Shown: positions 16,444 through 24,258, numbered from the stretch's first letter. The stretch is 27,839 nt of DNA from Faecalibacterium sp. UBA1771 (GCA_002315315.1 DCGT01000045.1:15439-43277); one strand, 5' to 3'. The notes: generated by a model not told the origin, from the sequence alone. A program made the numbers and translations.

Positions 16444-16452
16444 AGTATACCA
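16444..16452 (-). promoter_or_regulatory. Extended -10 promoter candidate for the AI-2E-family gene
   Basis: On the minus strand TGGTATACT supplies an extended -10 (TATACT at 16449-16444). No good -35 lies at 17 nt. Confidence 0.4.
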
Positions 16453-16518
16453 CATAAAAGTGTTAAATTCCATAAAGATTTATTTAATTCAAGTGACAAA
16501 TCTGTATAACGCTTCCGA

Positions 16519-16547
16519 TTGACAATGTTTTTTTTATTTGATATTAT
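16519..16547 (+). promoter_or_regulatory. Sigma-A promoter of the T-box operon
   Basis: A perfect -35 box TTGACA (16519-16524), a 17-nt T-rich spacer and a -10 box TATTAT (16542-16547). Transcription would begin near 16554, about 30 nt before Stem I of the T-box. Confidence 0.88.
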
Positions 16548-16580
16548 ACATATATATTCAAAAAACACTAAAACACTGTG

Positions 16581-16837
16581 AATGGGAACAGTAACCCTGC
16601 CGAACGAAGACAGAGAGCCGTCGATACGCTGAGAGACGGTTTCGACAGACAGAGCGAACTCGCCCATGAGTGTCCCGCTGAAAGCTTGTGCAATTAGGCT
16701 CGGACGGAGCGGCTCCACGTTATAGGAGCACGCCGTTATATGACGGCTTAGAGCGGATACATATATGTATCAAATTGAAGTGGTACCGCGGAATTTTATG
16801 TTTCGTCTTCGATTATCGGATAATCGAGGGCTTTTTT
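16581..16837 (+). ncRNA. T-box riboswitch, specifier CUC (leucine)
   Basis: A tRNA-sensing leader that ends transcription unless uncharged tRNA binds. The base of Stem I pairs GGGAACA (16584-16590) with TGTCCC (16671-16676), one base bulged. AGAGAG lies at 16612-16617 in the distal part. The specifier side reads GAA-CUC-G, followed by the conserved GAGTGTCCC region; the codon CUC is at 16659-16661. A palindrome at 16756-16771 probably forms Stem III. The T-box AAGTGGTACCGCGG is at 16778-16791, and its TGGT (16781-16784) fits a tRNA ending in ACCA, as bacterial tRNA-Leu does. A terminator follows at 16805-16837. The next gene is an acyl-CoA ligase, an unusual target. Confidence 0.93.
16805..16837 (+). 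terminator. T-box conditional terminator
   Basis: A 12-bp stem, GTCTTCGATTAT (16805-16816) with ATAATCGAGGGC (16820-16831), has a 3-nt loop and is followed by six Ts (16832-16837). It starts 14 nt after the T-box sequence, so it is the structure that the tRNA-stabilised antiterminator must prevent. Confidence 0.88.
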
Positions 16838-16861
16838 ATTTGCCGAAAAGAGGGTAATAAA

Positions 16862-18520
16862 ATGGAGCTTATAAACAAAACACTCGGTCAAGTTCTGCAT
16901 GAAAAGGCTCAGCTTATGGGCGACAGGCAGATGATAAAATACACAGACCGTGATTATACACGCACATGGCGCGAATTTGACGAGGAAACCGACCTTGTCG
17001 CTCGTGCCTTTATCGCTATGGGTGTGGAAAAGGGCGACCATATCGCAATTTGGGCGGGTAATATTCCACAATGGATTATAACGCTGTACGCGGCTGCCAA
17101 GATAGGTGCAGTGCTTGTTACCGTCAATACCGCTTACAAGATATTCGAGCTTGAATATCTGCTCAGACAGTCCGATACCAAGGTACTCGTAATGGACAAA
17201 AAATACCGTGATACCGACTATGCCGAAATAGTAACCGAGCTTTGTCCCACCTTACGCGACTACCGTGTGGGCGAATACTGCGACGCTGCACTGCCGTTTC
17301 TCGATACGGTTATCACCTGCGGCTCGGAGCACACGGGTATGCTGTCCTTTGAACGTCTTTACGATATAGGAGAAACAGTACCTGAAGCTGTCTTGATACA
17401 GCGTCAGACCGAATTTGACGCTGATGATGTTGTTAATATGCAGTATACCTCCGGCACAACGGGATTTCCTAAGGGCGTTATGCTGACACATAAAAATATT
17501 ATCAATAACGGATGGTTTATAGGGGAATGCATGAAATTTACATCCGATGACCGTTTGTGCATTACCGTGCCGTTTTTCCACTGCTTCGGTCTGGTGCTTG
17601 CAATGATGGCGGCGCTGACGCATTGTACATCTATCGTTCCTATCGAATATTTTAAGGCACAGTTTGTTATGGATGCAATTCAGAATGAGAAATGCACCGC
17701 CGTACACGGTGTGCCGACGATGTTTATTGCTATGCTCGAGCACAAGGATTTTGCAAAATATGATTTCAGCACCCTGCGCACGGGAATTATGGCAGGTTCT
17801 CCTTGCCCCGTAAAGGTAATGCAGCAGGTTGTTGACGAGATGGGTATGAGGGAGATTACAATTGCATACGGTCAGACAGAGGCTTCGCCCGTATGTACCC
17901 AGACAACCGTCGATGACAGCATCGAAACAAGAGTAAATACCGTAGGACGTCCTCTTCCTATGATAGAAACAAAGATAGTAGATCCCGAAACAGGTGAAGA
18001 GGTCGGCGATAACATTGCGGGTGAATTTTGCGCAAGGGGCTATAATATTATGAAGGGATATTACAAAATGCCGGAAGCAACCGCAAATGCAATAGATTCC
18101 GATGGATGGCTACACTCCGGAGACCTTGCAATGCGTGACGAAAAAGGGTATTATAAAATAGTAGGTCGTATAAAGGATATGATAATTCGCGGCGGTGAGA
18201 ATATATACCCCAAAGAAATCGAGGAGTTTCTCTATACGCACGAGTCGGTCAGCGACGTTCAGGTTATCGGAGTACCGAGCAAAAAGTACGGCGAAGAGAT
18301 AATGGCTTGCGTTATACTCAAGCAAGGTGCTAAAATAACAGAAGAAGAATTGAAGGATTTTGTTGCCGCCAATATGGCACGCCACAAGGTCCCGAGATAT
18401 ATCAGATTTATCGACAGCTTCCCGCTCACAGCAAGCGGAAAGATTCAGAAGTACAAAATGCGTGAATGGGCAGTTGAGCTGCTCGGTCTGCAGGAGGATG
18501 CCGACATAGAAACAGCATAA
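16862..18520 (+). CDS. AMP-forming acyl-CoA synthetase (fatty-acid-CoA ligase type)
   Basis: Activates a carboxylic acid with ATP to an acyl-adenylate and then to acyl-CoA. The adenylate-forming motifs are all present: P-loop 'YTSGTTGFPKG' (from residue 195), 'IAYGQTEASP', 'GWLHSGDLA', 'GRIKDMIIRGGENIYPKEIE' and the catalytic lysine motif 'ASGKIQK' near the end. Length is 552 aa, fitting the FadD-like/medium-chain group; substrate chain length cannot be read. ATG 16862 follows AGAGGG with a 7-nt spacer; the frame extends upstream through the T-box terminator, but those codons are not coding. It is controlled by a Leu-type T-box, suggesting a link to leucine or branched-chain acid metabolism (inference). 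Confidence 0.93.
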   Translation: MELINKTLGQVLHEKAQLMGDRQMIKYTDRDYTRTWREFDEETDLVARAFIAMGVEKGDHIAIWAGNIPQWIITLYAAAKIGAVLVTVNTAYKIFELEYLLRQSDTKVLVMDKKYRDTDYAEIVTELCPTLRDYRVGEYCDAALPFLDTVITCGSEHTGMLSFERLYDIGETVPEAVLIQRQTEFDADDVVNMQYTSGTTGFPKGVMLTHKNIINNGWFIGECMKFTSDDRLCITVPFFHCFGLVLAMMAALTHCTSIVPIEYFKAQFVMDAIQNEKCTAVHGVPTMFIAMLEHKDFAKYDFSTLRTGIMAGSPCPVKVMQQVVDEMGMREITIAYGQTEASPVCTQTTVDDSIETRVNTVGRPLPMIETKIVDPETGEEVGDNIAGEFCARGYNIMKGYYKMPEATANAIDSDGWLHSGDLAMRDEKGYYKIVGRIKDMIIRGGENIYPKEIEEFLYTHESVSDVQVIGVPSKKYGEEIMACVILKQGAKITEEELKDFVAANMARHKVPRYIRFIDSFPLTASGKIQKYKMREWAVELLGLQEDADIETA

Positions 18521-18539
18521 TTTTTGAGGTGTAATTGAT

Positions 18540-20153
18540 ATGAGCGAAGGCAATAAGCTGTGTATGAGCTGTATGAGCGAGGTGCCCTCCGATGCAAAGG
18601 AGTGTCCCACCTGCGGCTATAACGGGAGTCAGAAGAATCCCGAACTTTACCTGCCGATTGGCTTCCGTCTTGCCGGCAGATATGTTGTCGGCAAGCTGAG
18701 TGATACCAGCGGTGACACTGCAACATATATCGGTTATGATGTTCAGGATAACAAGAAGGTTCAGATAAGGGAATTTGTTCTCGAGAAAACCTGCAAGCGC
18801 AACGAGGCAACCCATGCTCTAATACCGGATTCGGGTACAGAGCTTCATTTCAAGACCTGTCTTATGGATTTCTGCGATCTTTATCGCAATCTTGCCAAGC
18901 TGTCGCAGGTAGACTCACTTATCCATACGCTCAATTTCTTTGAGGCGAATCATACCGCTTATGCCGTTTTGGAAATTTTTGAGGGTATTACGCTTCGCGA
19001 TTTCCTGAATTACAATGGCGGATTGGTTAAACTTGAGCAGGCAATTATGTTGCTCGAGCCTATTTTTGATGCCGTAGATTCAATTCACAGCGTTAATCTT
19101 ATTCATCGCGGAATAAGTCCCGATACAATTCTCATAAACAGAAGCGGAGAAATAAAGCTCGGAGGTTTTGCCACAACATCTGTTCGCACTATGGGCGATG
19201 AGGTTGAAAATGCTCTTATCAGCGGCTATTCCGCACCGGAGCAGTATTCGGAAACCGGTTGGCAGAGCACAGCTACCGATGTTTACGCACTTTCCGCTAC
19301 TCTGTATCGCTGCATAACCGGAATAGACCCTCAGGAGAGCGGTCAGCGCAAAAATTTCGACAATGTTGCGCCTATTGAAAATATTGTCGACAACATTCCG
19401 GATAATGTTGCGAGCGCTATTAATCTTGCAATGCTTATCAACGCTCGAGAGAGATTACAGACCGGTCTCTCGTTCCGCAAGGTTCTTTTCGGAGAGGTTA
19501 AGCCGGAAGAGGTTGCGCCGATGTCCGAGCTTCACCGTCAGCCTCAGAATGACATCGAATCCAATGAAGTAACGGATAATGTAGGATATAACAAGATGTT
19601 TTCTCTTTGGAAGCTTCTGTCGATTATTTCCGCCTGTCTACTTGCGGTAACCTTTATCGTTTTTATAGTCAGCTCTGCTGTCCATAACAACAAAAAGTCC
19701 GTATCGGAAGATGAAGAGGCTACAGTATCTCAAACTGTCCTTACCGTTCCGAATTATGTCGGCGAAAATATCGACGGTGTTGTTCTCGATGTAATCAATT
19801 TCAATTTTGAGATCGAAACAACATATAAGGCGGGGAGCAAGGAGGGTGACATAGTAGTTCAATCTCCCGGTGCAAATTCTACTGCAAAAAAGGGTGACAC
19901 TATTAAAATTTTTGTCCATAAAGAGACAATAATCAAAATGATAGATTTCACAGGATTTACCAAAGAAAATGCTGAGATGAGGTTGCATGATTTAGGCATT
20001 CCGAAAACAAATTATAAGTTTGTCAGCGAAGAAACAAGCAGTGAGATTCCCAAGCTTGTATTTAAGCAGAGTGTTGAAGAAGGTATAGAATTTAACGCCA
20101 ATGTCGATGAGTTGATTTTAACTATCGCCACTGCAAAGGTAGATGAAGAATAG
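18540..20153 (+). CDS. Zinc-ribbon / Ser-Thr pseudokinase / transmembrane / PASTA protein
   Basis: A 537-aa multidomain membrane protein. A zinc ribbon opens it (Cys8, Cys11, Cys22, Cys25). A protein-kinase fold follows to about residue 320: 'YAVLEIFEGITLRDFL', then 'LIHRGISPDTILI' and later 'SGYSAPEQY' and 'TDVYALSATLY'. Catalytic residues are lost: HRD is HRG (189-191), DFG is GFA (209-211), and the beta3 'VAIK' lysine position reads 'VQIR'. It is therefore predicted to be a pseudokinase. A membrane helix (about 357-382) leads to two outside PASTA domains (about 405-465 and 466-532), known in PrkC/StkP to bind peptidoglycan or lipid II fragments. It starts 19 nt after the ligase gene and is probably in the T-box operon. 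Confidence 0.88.
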   Translation: MSEGNKLCMSCMSEVPSDAKECPTCGYNGSQKNPELYLPIGFRLAGRYVVGKLSDTSGDTATYIGYDVQDNKKVQIREFVLEKTCKRNEATHALIPDSGTELHFKTCLMDFCDLYRNLAKLSQVDSLIHTLNFFEANHTAYAVLEIFEGITLRDFLNYNGGLVKLEQAIMLLEPIFDAVDSIHSVNLIHRGISPDTILINRSGEIKLGGFATTSVRTMGDEVENALISGYSAPEQYSETGWQSTATDVYALSATLYRCITGIDPQESGQRKNFDNVAPIENIVDNIPDNVASAINLAMLINARERLQTGLSFRKVLFGEVKPEEVAPMSELHRQPQNDIESNEVTDNVGYNKMFSLWKLLSIISACLLAVTFIVFIVSSAVHNNKKSVSEDEEATVSQTVLTVPNYVGENIDGVVLDVINFNFEIETTYKAGSKEGDIVVQSPGANSTAKKGDTIKIFVHKETIIKMIDFTGFTKENAEMRLHDLGIPKTNYKFVSEETSSEIPKLVFKQSVEEGIEFNANVDELILTIATAKVDEE

Positions 20154-20168
20154 AAAGCGGGTGAGCTT

Positions 20169-20963
20169 GTGAAGCTGAGTTTTTCGACGGTTTGCTGTTC
20201 CGGTTGGGGATTCGATGAAATATTTGCCGCCGCCAAGGATTTCGGATTTGACGGAATTGAGCTTAGTCGTATCGGAAACCGTGGTGATGTGACAGAGGAC
20301 AGACATTTTCAGTCTCAAAATGTCAAGTCTACTGCCGAACGATTGACAGACGGCATGATTTCGGTTCCGCTTATTTCAATCGGTATATCTCTGAGTAACG
20401 ACACTGAGCAGTCACCGAATGCTTTTAAATCATATTTTGAGCTTGCAAAACAGCTTAATTCTCCTAATATCAGAATAGGAGTTGTTTCCGATAAGGATTT
20501 TAATCCTGATTTCGCTTCCGCAAATTATGAATGTATTTGCAGAGAAGCTGAGGATTACGGGGTATCCGTTCTCATTGAAACGGCGGGATATTTCGGCAAC
20601 AGCAAGGTTCTTGCGGATTTTCTTTCGGGAATTAACAGTACGTCAAAGGGCGTTCTATGGGATATTTGCTACCCGTATGCTCTGCACGCAGAAAAGCCGG
20701 AAGAAACCTATGCTAATATCGGAAGTTTTGTTAAGGCTGTTCATATTAAAGATGCTATATTTGAAGACGGAAAAATTACATATAAGCTTCTCGGTCACGG
20801 CGAATTGCCGATTCTCGAGATAATGACAATACTTGAAAGAGACTTTTTCGACGGTTATGCTTCTTTTGAATGGCAAAAAAAATGGAGCAGTGATTTTGAC
20901 GAACCCGGAATAGCTCTTGCACATTATGTTAGCTATATGCGCAGATTGCTCAGAACAATATGA
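20169..20963 (+). CDS. Sugar phosphate isomerase/epimerase-like TIM-barrel protein
   Basis: A 264-aa protein of the xylose-isomerase-like / AP-endonuclease-2 TIM-barrel superfamily. Visible are 'FGFDGIELSR' (beta2 region), 'VLIETAGYFGNS' (metal-binding Glu), 'VLWDICYPY', 'KAVHIKDA' (His and Asp ligands) and 'YASFEWQKKW' (the last Glu). These fit the usual metal-binding site of sugar or polyol isomerases. The substrate is not predictable. The start is GTG 20169, with AGCGGGTG about 5 nt upstream, 15 nt after the pseudokinase gene, so it is probably cotranscribed with it. A bidirectional hairpin ends the unit. Confidence 0.85.
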   Translation: MKLSFSTVCCSGWGFDEIFAAAKDFGFDGIELSRIGNRGDVTEDRHFQSQNVKSTAERLTDGMISVPLISIGISLSNDTEQSPNAFKSYFELAKQLNSPNIRIGVVSDKDFNPDFASANYECICREAEDYGVSVLIETAGYFGNSKVLADFLSGINSTSKGVLWDICYPYALHAEKPEETYANIGSFVKAVHIKDAIFEDGKITYKLLGHGELPILEIMTILERDFFDGYASFEWQKKWSSDFDEPGIALAHYVSYMRRLLRTI

Positions 20964-20994
20964 GTCAATATTAACATTCAAATTAAATTTGATA

Positions 20995-21032
20995 TAAAAA
21001 ATCCCGACTTTGTTCAAGCCGGGATTTATCTT
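20995..21032. terminator. Bidirectional terminator between the isomerase gene and rpsR
   Basis: The stem ATCCCG-A-CTT (21001-21010) / AAG-C-CGGGAT (21016-21025) has one mismatch. On the minus strand it is followed by TTTTTTATATC, a strong end for rpsF-ssb-rpsR; on the plus strand by TTATCTTTTT. Confidence 0.85.
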
Positions 21033-21049
21033 TTTCTTGCAATTTCCGA

Positions 21050-21307
21050 TTAGTCATCGGTGTAGGGCAGAAGAGCAAGCTGACGTGCACGCTTGATAGC
21101 GGTAGTCAGTTCTCTCTGATGTCTGGCGCAGGTTCCGGTTACACGACGGGGAGTAATCTTACCACGCTCAGAGATGAACTTGCGAAGTCTGCCGGCGTCC
21201 TTGTAATCAATGGTTCCGTTTCTGTCAACGCAGAACTGGCAAACCTTTTTACGACGCTGATGCATATTATTGCGTGCAGGTCTTTCGGCTGCATTATTGT
21301 TTTCCAT
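21050..21307 (-). CDS. rpsR: 30S ribosomal protein S18, zinc-binding form
   Basis: A small-subunit protein that pairs with S6 on the platform of the 30S subunit. The 85-aa sequence contains 'IDYKDAGRLRKFISERGKI' and 'QRELTTAIKRARQLALLPY', both diagnostic. Four likely zinc ligands are present (Cys23, Cys26, Cys60, His63), so it is the C+ zinc form, not a zinc-independent paralogue. ATG at 21307 (minus) follows AAGGAGGAT. It is the last gene of rpsF-ssb-rpsR, ahead of a terminator. Confidence 0.98.
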   Translation of the reverse strand: MENNNAAERPARNNMHQRRKKVCQFCVDRNGTIDYKDAGRLRKFISERGKITPRRVTGTCARHQRELTTAIKRARQLALLPYTDD

Positions 21308-21337
21308 AACAGTTTATCCTCCTTATAAAGTTGGAAC

Positions 21338-21811
21338 TCAGAACGGAAGGTCATCATCATCGCTGATGACGGTGAAATCATCGGAATCACCGGAAGAAAA
21401 AGAAACATTGTAATCCTGCACGGGAGCAGGTGTACTGCGACCGTAGTCCTGACTCGGAGCGGAGGGAGCGTAACTGCTTCCCTGACTGTTCTGACGGCTC
21501 TCGGTGAAATACACATTGTCGGCAAGGATTTCAACTACCTTACGTTTTTTTCCGTCCTTATCGTCATAGGTTCTGGTTTGAATTGATCCCTGAACCGCAA
21601 TCATCTGACCCTTTTTGAAATAACGGCAGATGAAATCAGCGGTGTTGCGCCATGCTACTACATCGATAAAATCGGTAGCACGCTCGGCGCCCTGTTTGAC
21701 ATAGGAGCGATTGACCGCTACCGTAAAGGTAGTAACGGCAATGTCGGACGGGGTGTGACGCAGCTCGGGATCTGCAGTGAGTCTACCCATAATCGCGACT
21801 GTATTCAACAT
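21338..21811 (-). CDS. ssb: Single-stranded DNA-binding protein
   Basis: Binds ssDNA during replication, repair and recombination as a tetramer. The 157-aa protein opens with 'MLNTVAIMGRLTADPELRHT', has the OB-fold segments 'DFIDVVAWRNTADFICRYF' and 'GSIQTRTYDDKDG', a Gly/Ser/Pro/Gln-rich linker, and the acidic tip DDDDLPF that recruits partner proteins. It lies between rpsF (12 nt upstream) and rpsR, the usual Firmicute order. Confidence 0.97.
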   Translation of the reverse strand: MLNTVAIMGRLTADPELRHTPSDIAVTTFTVAVNRSYVKQGAERATDFIDVVAWRNTADFICRYFKKGQMIAVQGSIQTRTYDDKDGKKRKVVEILADNVYFTESRQNSQGSSYAPSAPSQDYGRSTPAPVQDYNVSFSSGDSDDFTVISDDDDLPF

Positions 21812-21823
21812 ATTTGCTCCTCC

Positions 21824-22111
21824 TTATTTGTCCTTGCGAATAATCATAGAACGCAGAACACCATCGGTAATCATAAGGATACGATTAAGCTCGGCGCTGA
21901 AATCAGGCTCTGCGGAGAAGTTATAAACGGTGTAGTAACCCTCACGCTCGTCGTTGATCTCATAAGCGAGTCTGCGTTTGCCCCATTCGTCAACAGCCTC
22001 GACAGTACCGTTTGCGGCGATGAGATCAGAGAACTTCTGAACCATAGCGGCGGTAGCTTCTTCGTCGAGCTTGGTGCTGTAAACTATTACGGCTTCATAC
22101 TTATTAGACAT
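21824..22111 (-). CDS. rpsF: 30S ribosomal protein S6
   Basis: Forms a heterodimer with S18 on the 30S platform. The 95-aa protein 'MSNKYEAVIVYSTKLDEEA' and 'WGKRRLAYEINDEREGYYTVY' are typical. The start at 22111 (minus) is fixed by AAAGGAGGTG just upstream; the frame continues upstream to 22144, but that part is untranslated leader holding the GCCGGC hairpin. It is the first gene of rpsF-ssb-rpsR, under the promoter at 22187-22215. Confidence 0.97.
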   Translation of the reverse strand: MSNKYEAVIVYSTKLDEEATAAMVQKFSDLIAANGTVEAVDEWGKRRLAYEINDEREGYYTVYNFSAEPDFSAELNRILMITDGVLRSMIIRKDK

Positions 22112-22136
22112 ATTGGCACCTCCTTTTGGACTTATG

Positions 22137-22153
22137 GCCGGCATAGAGCCGGC
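22137..22153 (-). promoter_or_regulatory. Candidate S6:S18 leader hairpin in the rpsF 5' UTR
   Basis: A perfect 6-bp inverted repeat GCCGGC (22137-22142 and 22148-22153) with a 5-nt loop lies in the leader 26 nt before the rpsF start. S6:S18 is known to repress rpsF by binding a leader RNA whose key element is a CCG beside a stem. CCG is present here, but I could not verify the full consensus. Confidence 0.4.
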
Positions 22154-22186
22154 AAGGATTGTGTTTTGACATAAAACAACTCAATA

Positions 22187-22215
22187 ATTATATATACAAA
22201 CGCTTGAATTGTCAA
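22187..22215 (-). promoter_or_regulatory. Consensus promoter of rpsF-ssb-rpsR
   Basis: On the minus strand TTGACA (22215-22210), a 17-nt spacer and TATAAT (22192-22187): both boxes match the sigma-A consensus perfectly. Transcription starts near 22180, about 70 nt before rpsF. The promoter lies just after the galU stop. Confidence 0.93.
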
Positions 22216-22240
22216 GCAATAACACCTGCAAAAAGCAGAT

Positions 22241-23116
22241 TTACAGATTTTTTGCAAGCTCGACAAGATATTCACGGAAATCATTGCCTATTTCGGAGTG
22301 CTTAAGCGCAGTTTCTACTGCAGCCTGCATTATTCCGAGCTTACTTCCCATATCGTAACGCTTACCATAGAAATCAACGCCTATTGCTCCGTCGCGCTGT
22401 GCAAGAACTTTGATTGCGTCGGTAAGCTGAATTTCTCCGCCGGCACCGGCGGGGAGATTTTCAAGAATCGGGAAGATATCGCTTGTCAACAGACATCTTC
22501 CGAGTATTGAATAGAGGGACATTACCTTGTCCGGTGTGTCCGGCTTTTCTATCATATCGGTAACGCTGAAAAGGTTATCGCGAATCAGGTCGACTTTAAG
22601 TGAAGAATATTTGTGTATGGCGTTTTCGTCAACTGATTTTATTCCGAGACATATTTTGCCGTATTCGTTATATGCGCGAATGAGCTGACCGGCTACGGGG
22701 TCGTCTGACATAATGACGTCATCTCCGTAAAGTACGACAAACGGGTCATCACCTACAAATGACTTGGCGCAGTAAATTGCATGACCGAGACCTTTTGTTT
22801 CTTTTTGACGCAGGAAATATATGTTTGCAAGCTCCGATGATTCCATAACACTGTCATAGAAATCACGCTTGCCGGATTTCATCAGTGCCTCCTCGAGAAT
22901 AGGAGTGCGGTCAAAATGGTCCTCAATGATTCCTTTGCCGCGGTTGGTAATAATGAGAATATCCTCGATTCCCGCGGCGGCGGCTTCCTCTACGATGTAC
23001 TGTATTGCCGGCTTGTCAACTATTGGCAACATCTCCTTCGGCATAGCCTTAGATGCCGGAAGCACTCTTGTTCCGAGTCCCGCTGCGGGAATAACGGCCT
23101 TTGTAACCTTTTTCAT
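22241..23116 (-). CDS. galU: UTP-glucose-1-phosphate uridylyltransferase
   Basis: Makes UDP-glucose from UTP and glucose-1-phosphate for glycolipid, polysaccharide and teichoic acid synthesis. The 291-aa protein has the nucleotidyltransferase motif 'IPAAGLGTRVLPASKAMPKE' (9-28), with 'AAGLGTR' at 11-17, followed by 'GKGIIEDHFD' and later 'GGEIQLTDAI'. All fit bacterial GalU. ATG 23116 (minus) follows AGGAAGTG. It lies 24 nt after the RING-like membrane protein gene in the same direction, so the two may be cotranscribed. I see no clear terminator before the rpsF promoter. Confidence 0.96.
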   Translation of the reverse strand: MKKVTKAVIPAAGLGTRVLPASKAMPKEMLPIVDKPAIQYIVEEAAAAGIEDILIITNRGKGIIEDHFDRTPILEEALMKSGKRDFYDSVMESSELANIYFLRQKETKGLGHAIYCAKSFVGDDPFVVLYGDDVIMSDDPVAGQLIRAYNEYGKICLGIKSVDENAIHKYSSLKVDLIRDNLFSVTDMIEKPDTPDKVMSLYSILGRCLLTSDIFPILENLPAGAGGEIQLTDAIKVLAQRDGAIGVDFYGKRYDMGSKLGIMQAAVETALKHSEIGNDFREYLVELAKNL

Positions 23117-23140
23117 TGTTTCACTTCCTATTCGTCTGGA

Positions 23141-24085
23141 TCAGATTATTGTCGTAAAAGCAGACATAAAAGACACCGCAATGCTCAGCACTGCGACTAC
23201 GGCAAGAAGAATGATAACGGCGGTTTTGGACGGACCGGAAGCTTTGTTTAGTCTTTCGAAATAACCGTTTTCATCGTCTTTGAACTGTTCACGGAATTTG
23301 TAAATTCTTTTTGCCGATGCACGGCGGTAAAGTGTAACCGCAAACAGTGCCCACAACACATTGATGCCCCATACGGCAATTTGTGATATGGTGGACAGTG
23401 TATTGAGAACATTAATCGAGATTCCGAAATCAATACCGAGATAGGCATTTAGCATATACAGAATATTTGGAATGGAGCTGACCCAATTGATTATCGCCGC
23501 TATTGCCGCGACACCCCATACCTTACGGTAAAGGAAATAGATAAACGGAAAAAGCAGTGCTCCTATTGTAAACGAAGTCTTTTTGCCGGTTTCATCCTGA
23601 TGCTTGAAGCTATAGATGTAGTAGCCGTAATTCTGACCGATATAGGTTTTCCACTCCTTTATTGTAATTCCGTCTATTTCTTCGTTATCGTCAAAATCGG
23701 GTTCTGTGCTGACTGCTTGGAAAACGGGATTGCTTTGCTCATCCTCGGTTGGAAAAGCACCGAAAACCGGTGTTCCGCAATAACTGCAAAATACACTGTC
23801 GGAATTGATTTTATGACCGCAGCGTCGGCAGAAAAGGCGGGGTACATCGGTATCCGAAGCACTTTCCGGATTGGTATTTTCACTGTCGGAAGACTCGGCG
23901 ACACGCTGTACGGAGGCGCTCCAGGTATAGTCGCTGCCGTGCATGGAAACATTTGCACATTCACCGTGCTGTTTCCAACATTCTCTGTGATGCGGAGTTC
24001 CGCATTCGGGGCACACGACCACATCGTCGCCCTCTTTAAAGATTTCGTTACAGAACGGGCATTCCGTTCCGAAATAGTTCTGCAT
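23141..24085 (-). CDS. Prokaryotic RING-finger / zinc-ribbon / DUF2628-like membrane protein
   Basis: A 314-aa protein with two zinc modules and a membrane region. The N-terminus has a RING-like cross-brace pattern (Cys9, Cys12, Cys25, Cys28, His32/33, Cys36, Cys43), as in the Prok-RING_1 family. A zinc ribbon follows (Cys86, Cys89, Cys100, Cys103). An acidic linker leads to 'YIGQNYGYYIYSF' and 'FPFIYFLYRKVWG', the pattern of DUF2628 membrane domains, with several hydrophobic helices to the C-terminus. The zinc modules would face the cytoplasm. Such proteins have no well-defined bacterial role; ubiquitin-like activity should not be assumed. It is upstream of galU. Confidence 0.82.
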   Translation of the reverse strand: MQNYFGTECPFCNEIFKEGDDVVVCPECGTPHHRECWKQHGECANVSMHGSDYTWSASVQRVAESSDSENTNPESASDTDVPRLFCRRCGHKINSDSVFCSYCGTPVFGAFPTEDEQSNPVFQAVSTEPDFDDNEEIDGITIKEWKTYIGQNYGYYIYSFKHQDETGKKTSFTIGALLFPFIYFLYRKVWGVAAIAAIINWVSSIPNILYMLNAYLGIDFGISINVLNTLSTISQIAVWGINVLWALFAVTLYRRASAKRIYKFREQFKDDENGYFERLNKASGPSKTAVIILLAVVAVLSIAVSFMSAFTTII

Positions 24086-24189
24086 TATTAATCCTTTCTT
24101 TCAAAACAAAGAAGAGAGATCGATTGTTTTTGTACGAAATTTAAATCAAATATCGAGTCTGTAATGTTAATGATATTTAATTTACCTAT

Positions 24190-24218
24190 ATTGTAATACA
24201 ATAAAGAAAAAAATGCAA
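24190..24218 (-). promoter_or_regulatory. Weak promoter candidate for the RING-like gene
   Basis: On the minus strand the -10 box TACAAT (24195-24190) is 17-18 nt from a poor -35 (TTGCAT or TTTGCA). The leader would be about 95 nt. It is divergent from the prfB promoter. Confidence 0.35.
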
Positions 24219-24228
24219 AACATTATGC

Positions 24229-24258
24229 TTTACAAAATGCAAAAGGTCTGTGTATAAT
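24229..24258 (+). promoter_or_regulatory. Promoter of prfB
   Basis: The -35 box TTTACA (24229-24234) and a perfect -10 box TATAAT (24253-24258) are separated by 18 nt, with TGTG before the -10 (extended -10). Transcription starts near 24265, about 36 nt before the ATG. Confidence 0.72.

Noticed and set aside
16688..16861. Extending the acyl-CoA ligase upstream to 16688
   Set aside because: The extra codons run through the T-box and its terminator; the RBS and family alignment fix the start at 16862.
22227..22239. CTGC-AAAAA-GCAG hairpin after galU as a terminator
   Set aside because: The stem is only 4 bp and no T-run follows in the galU direction.
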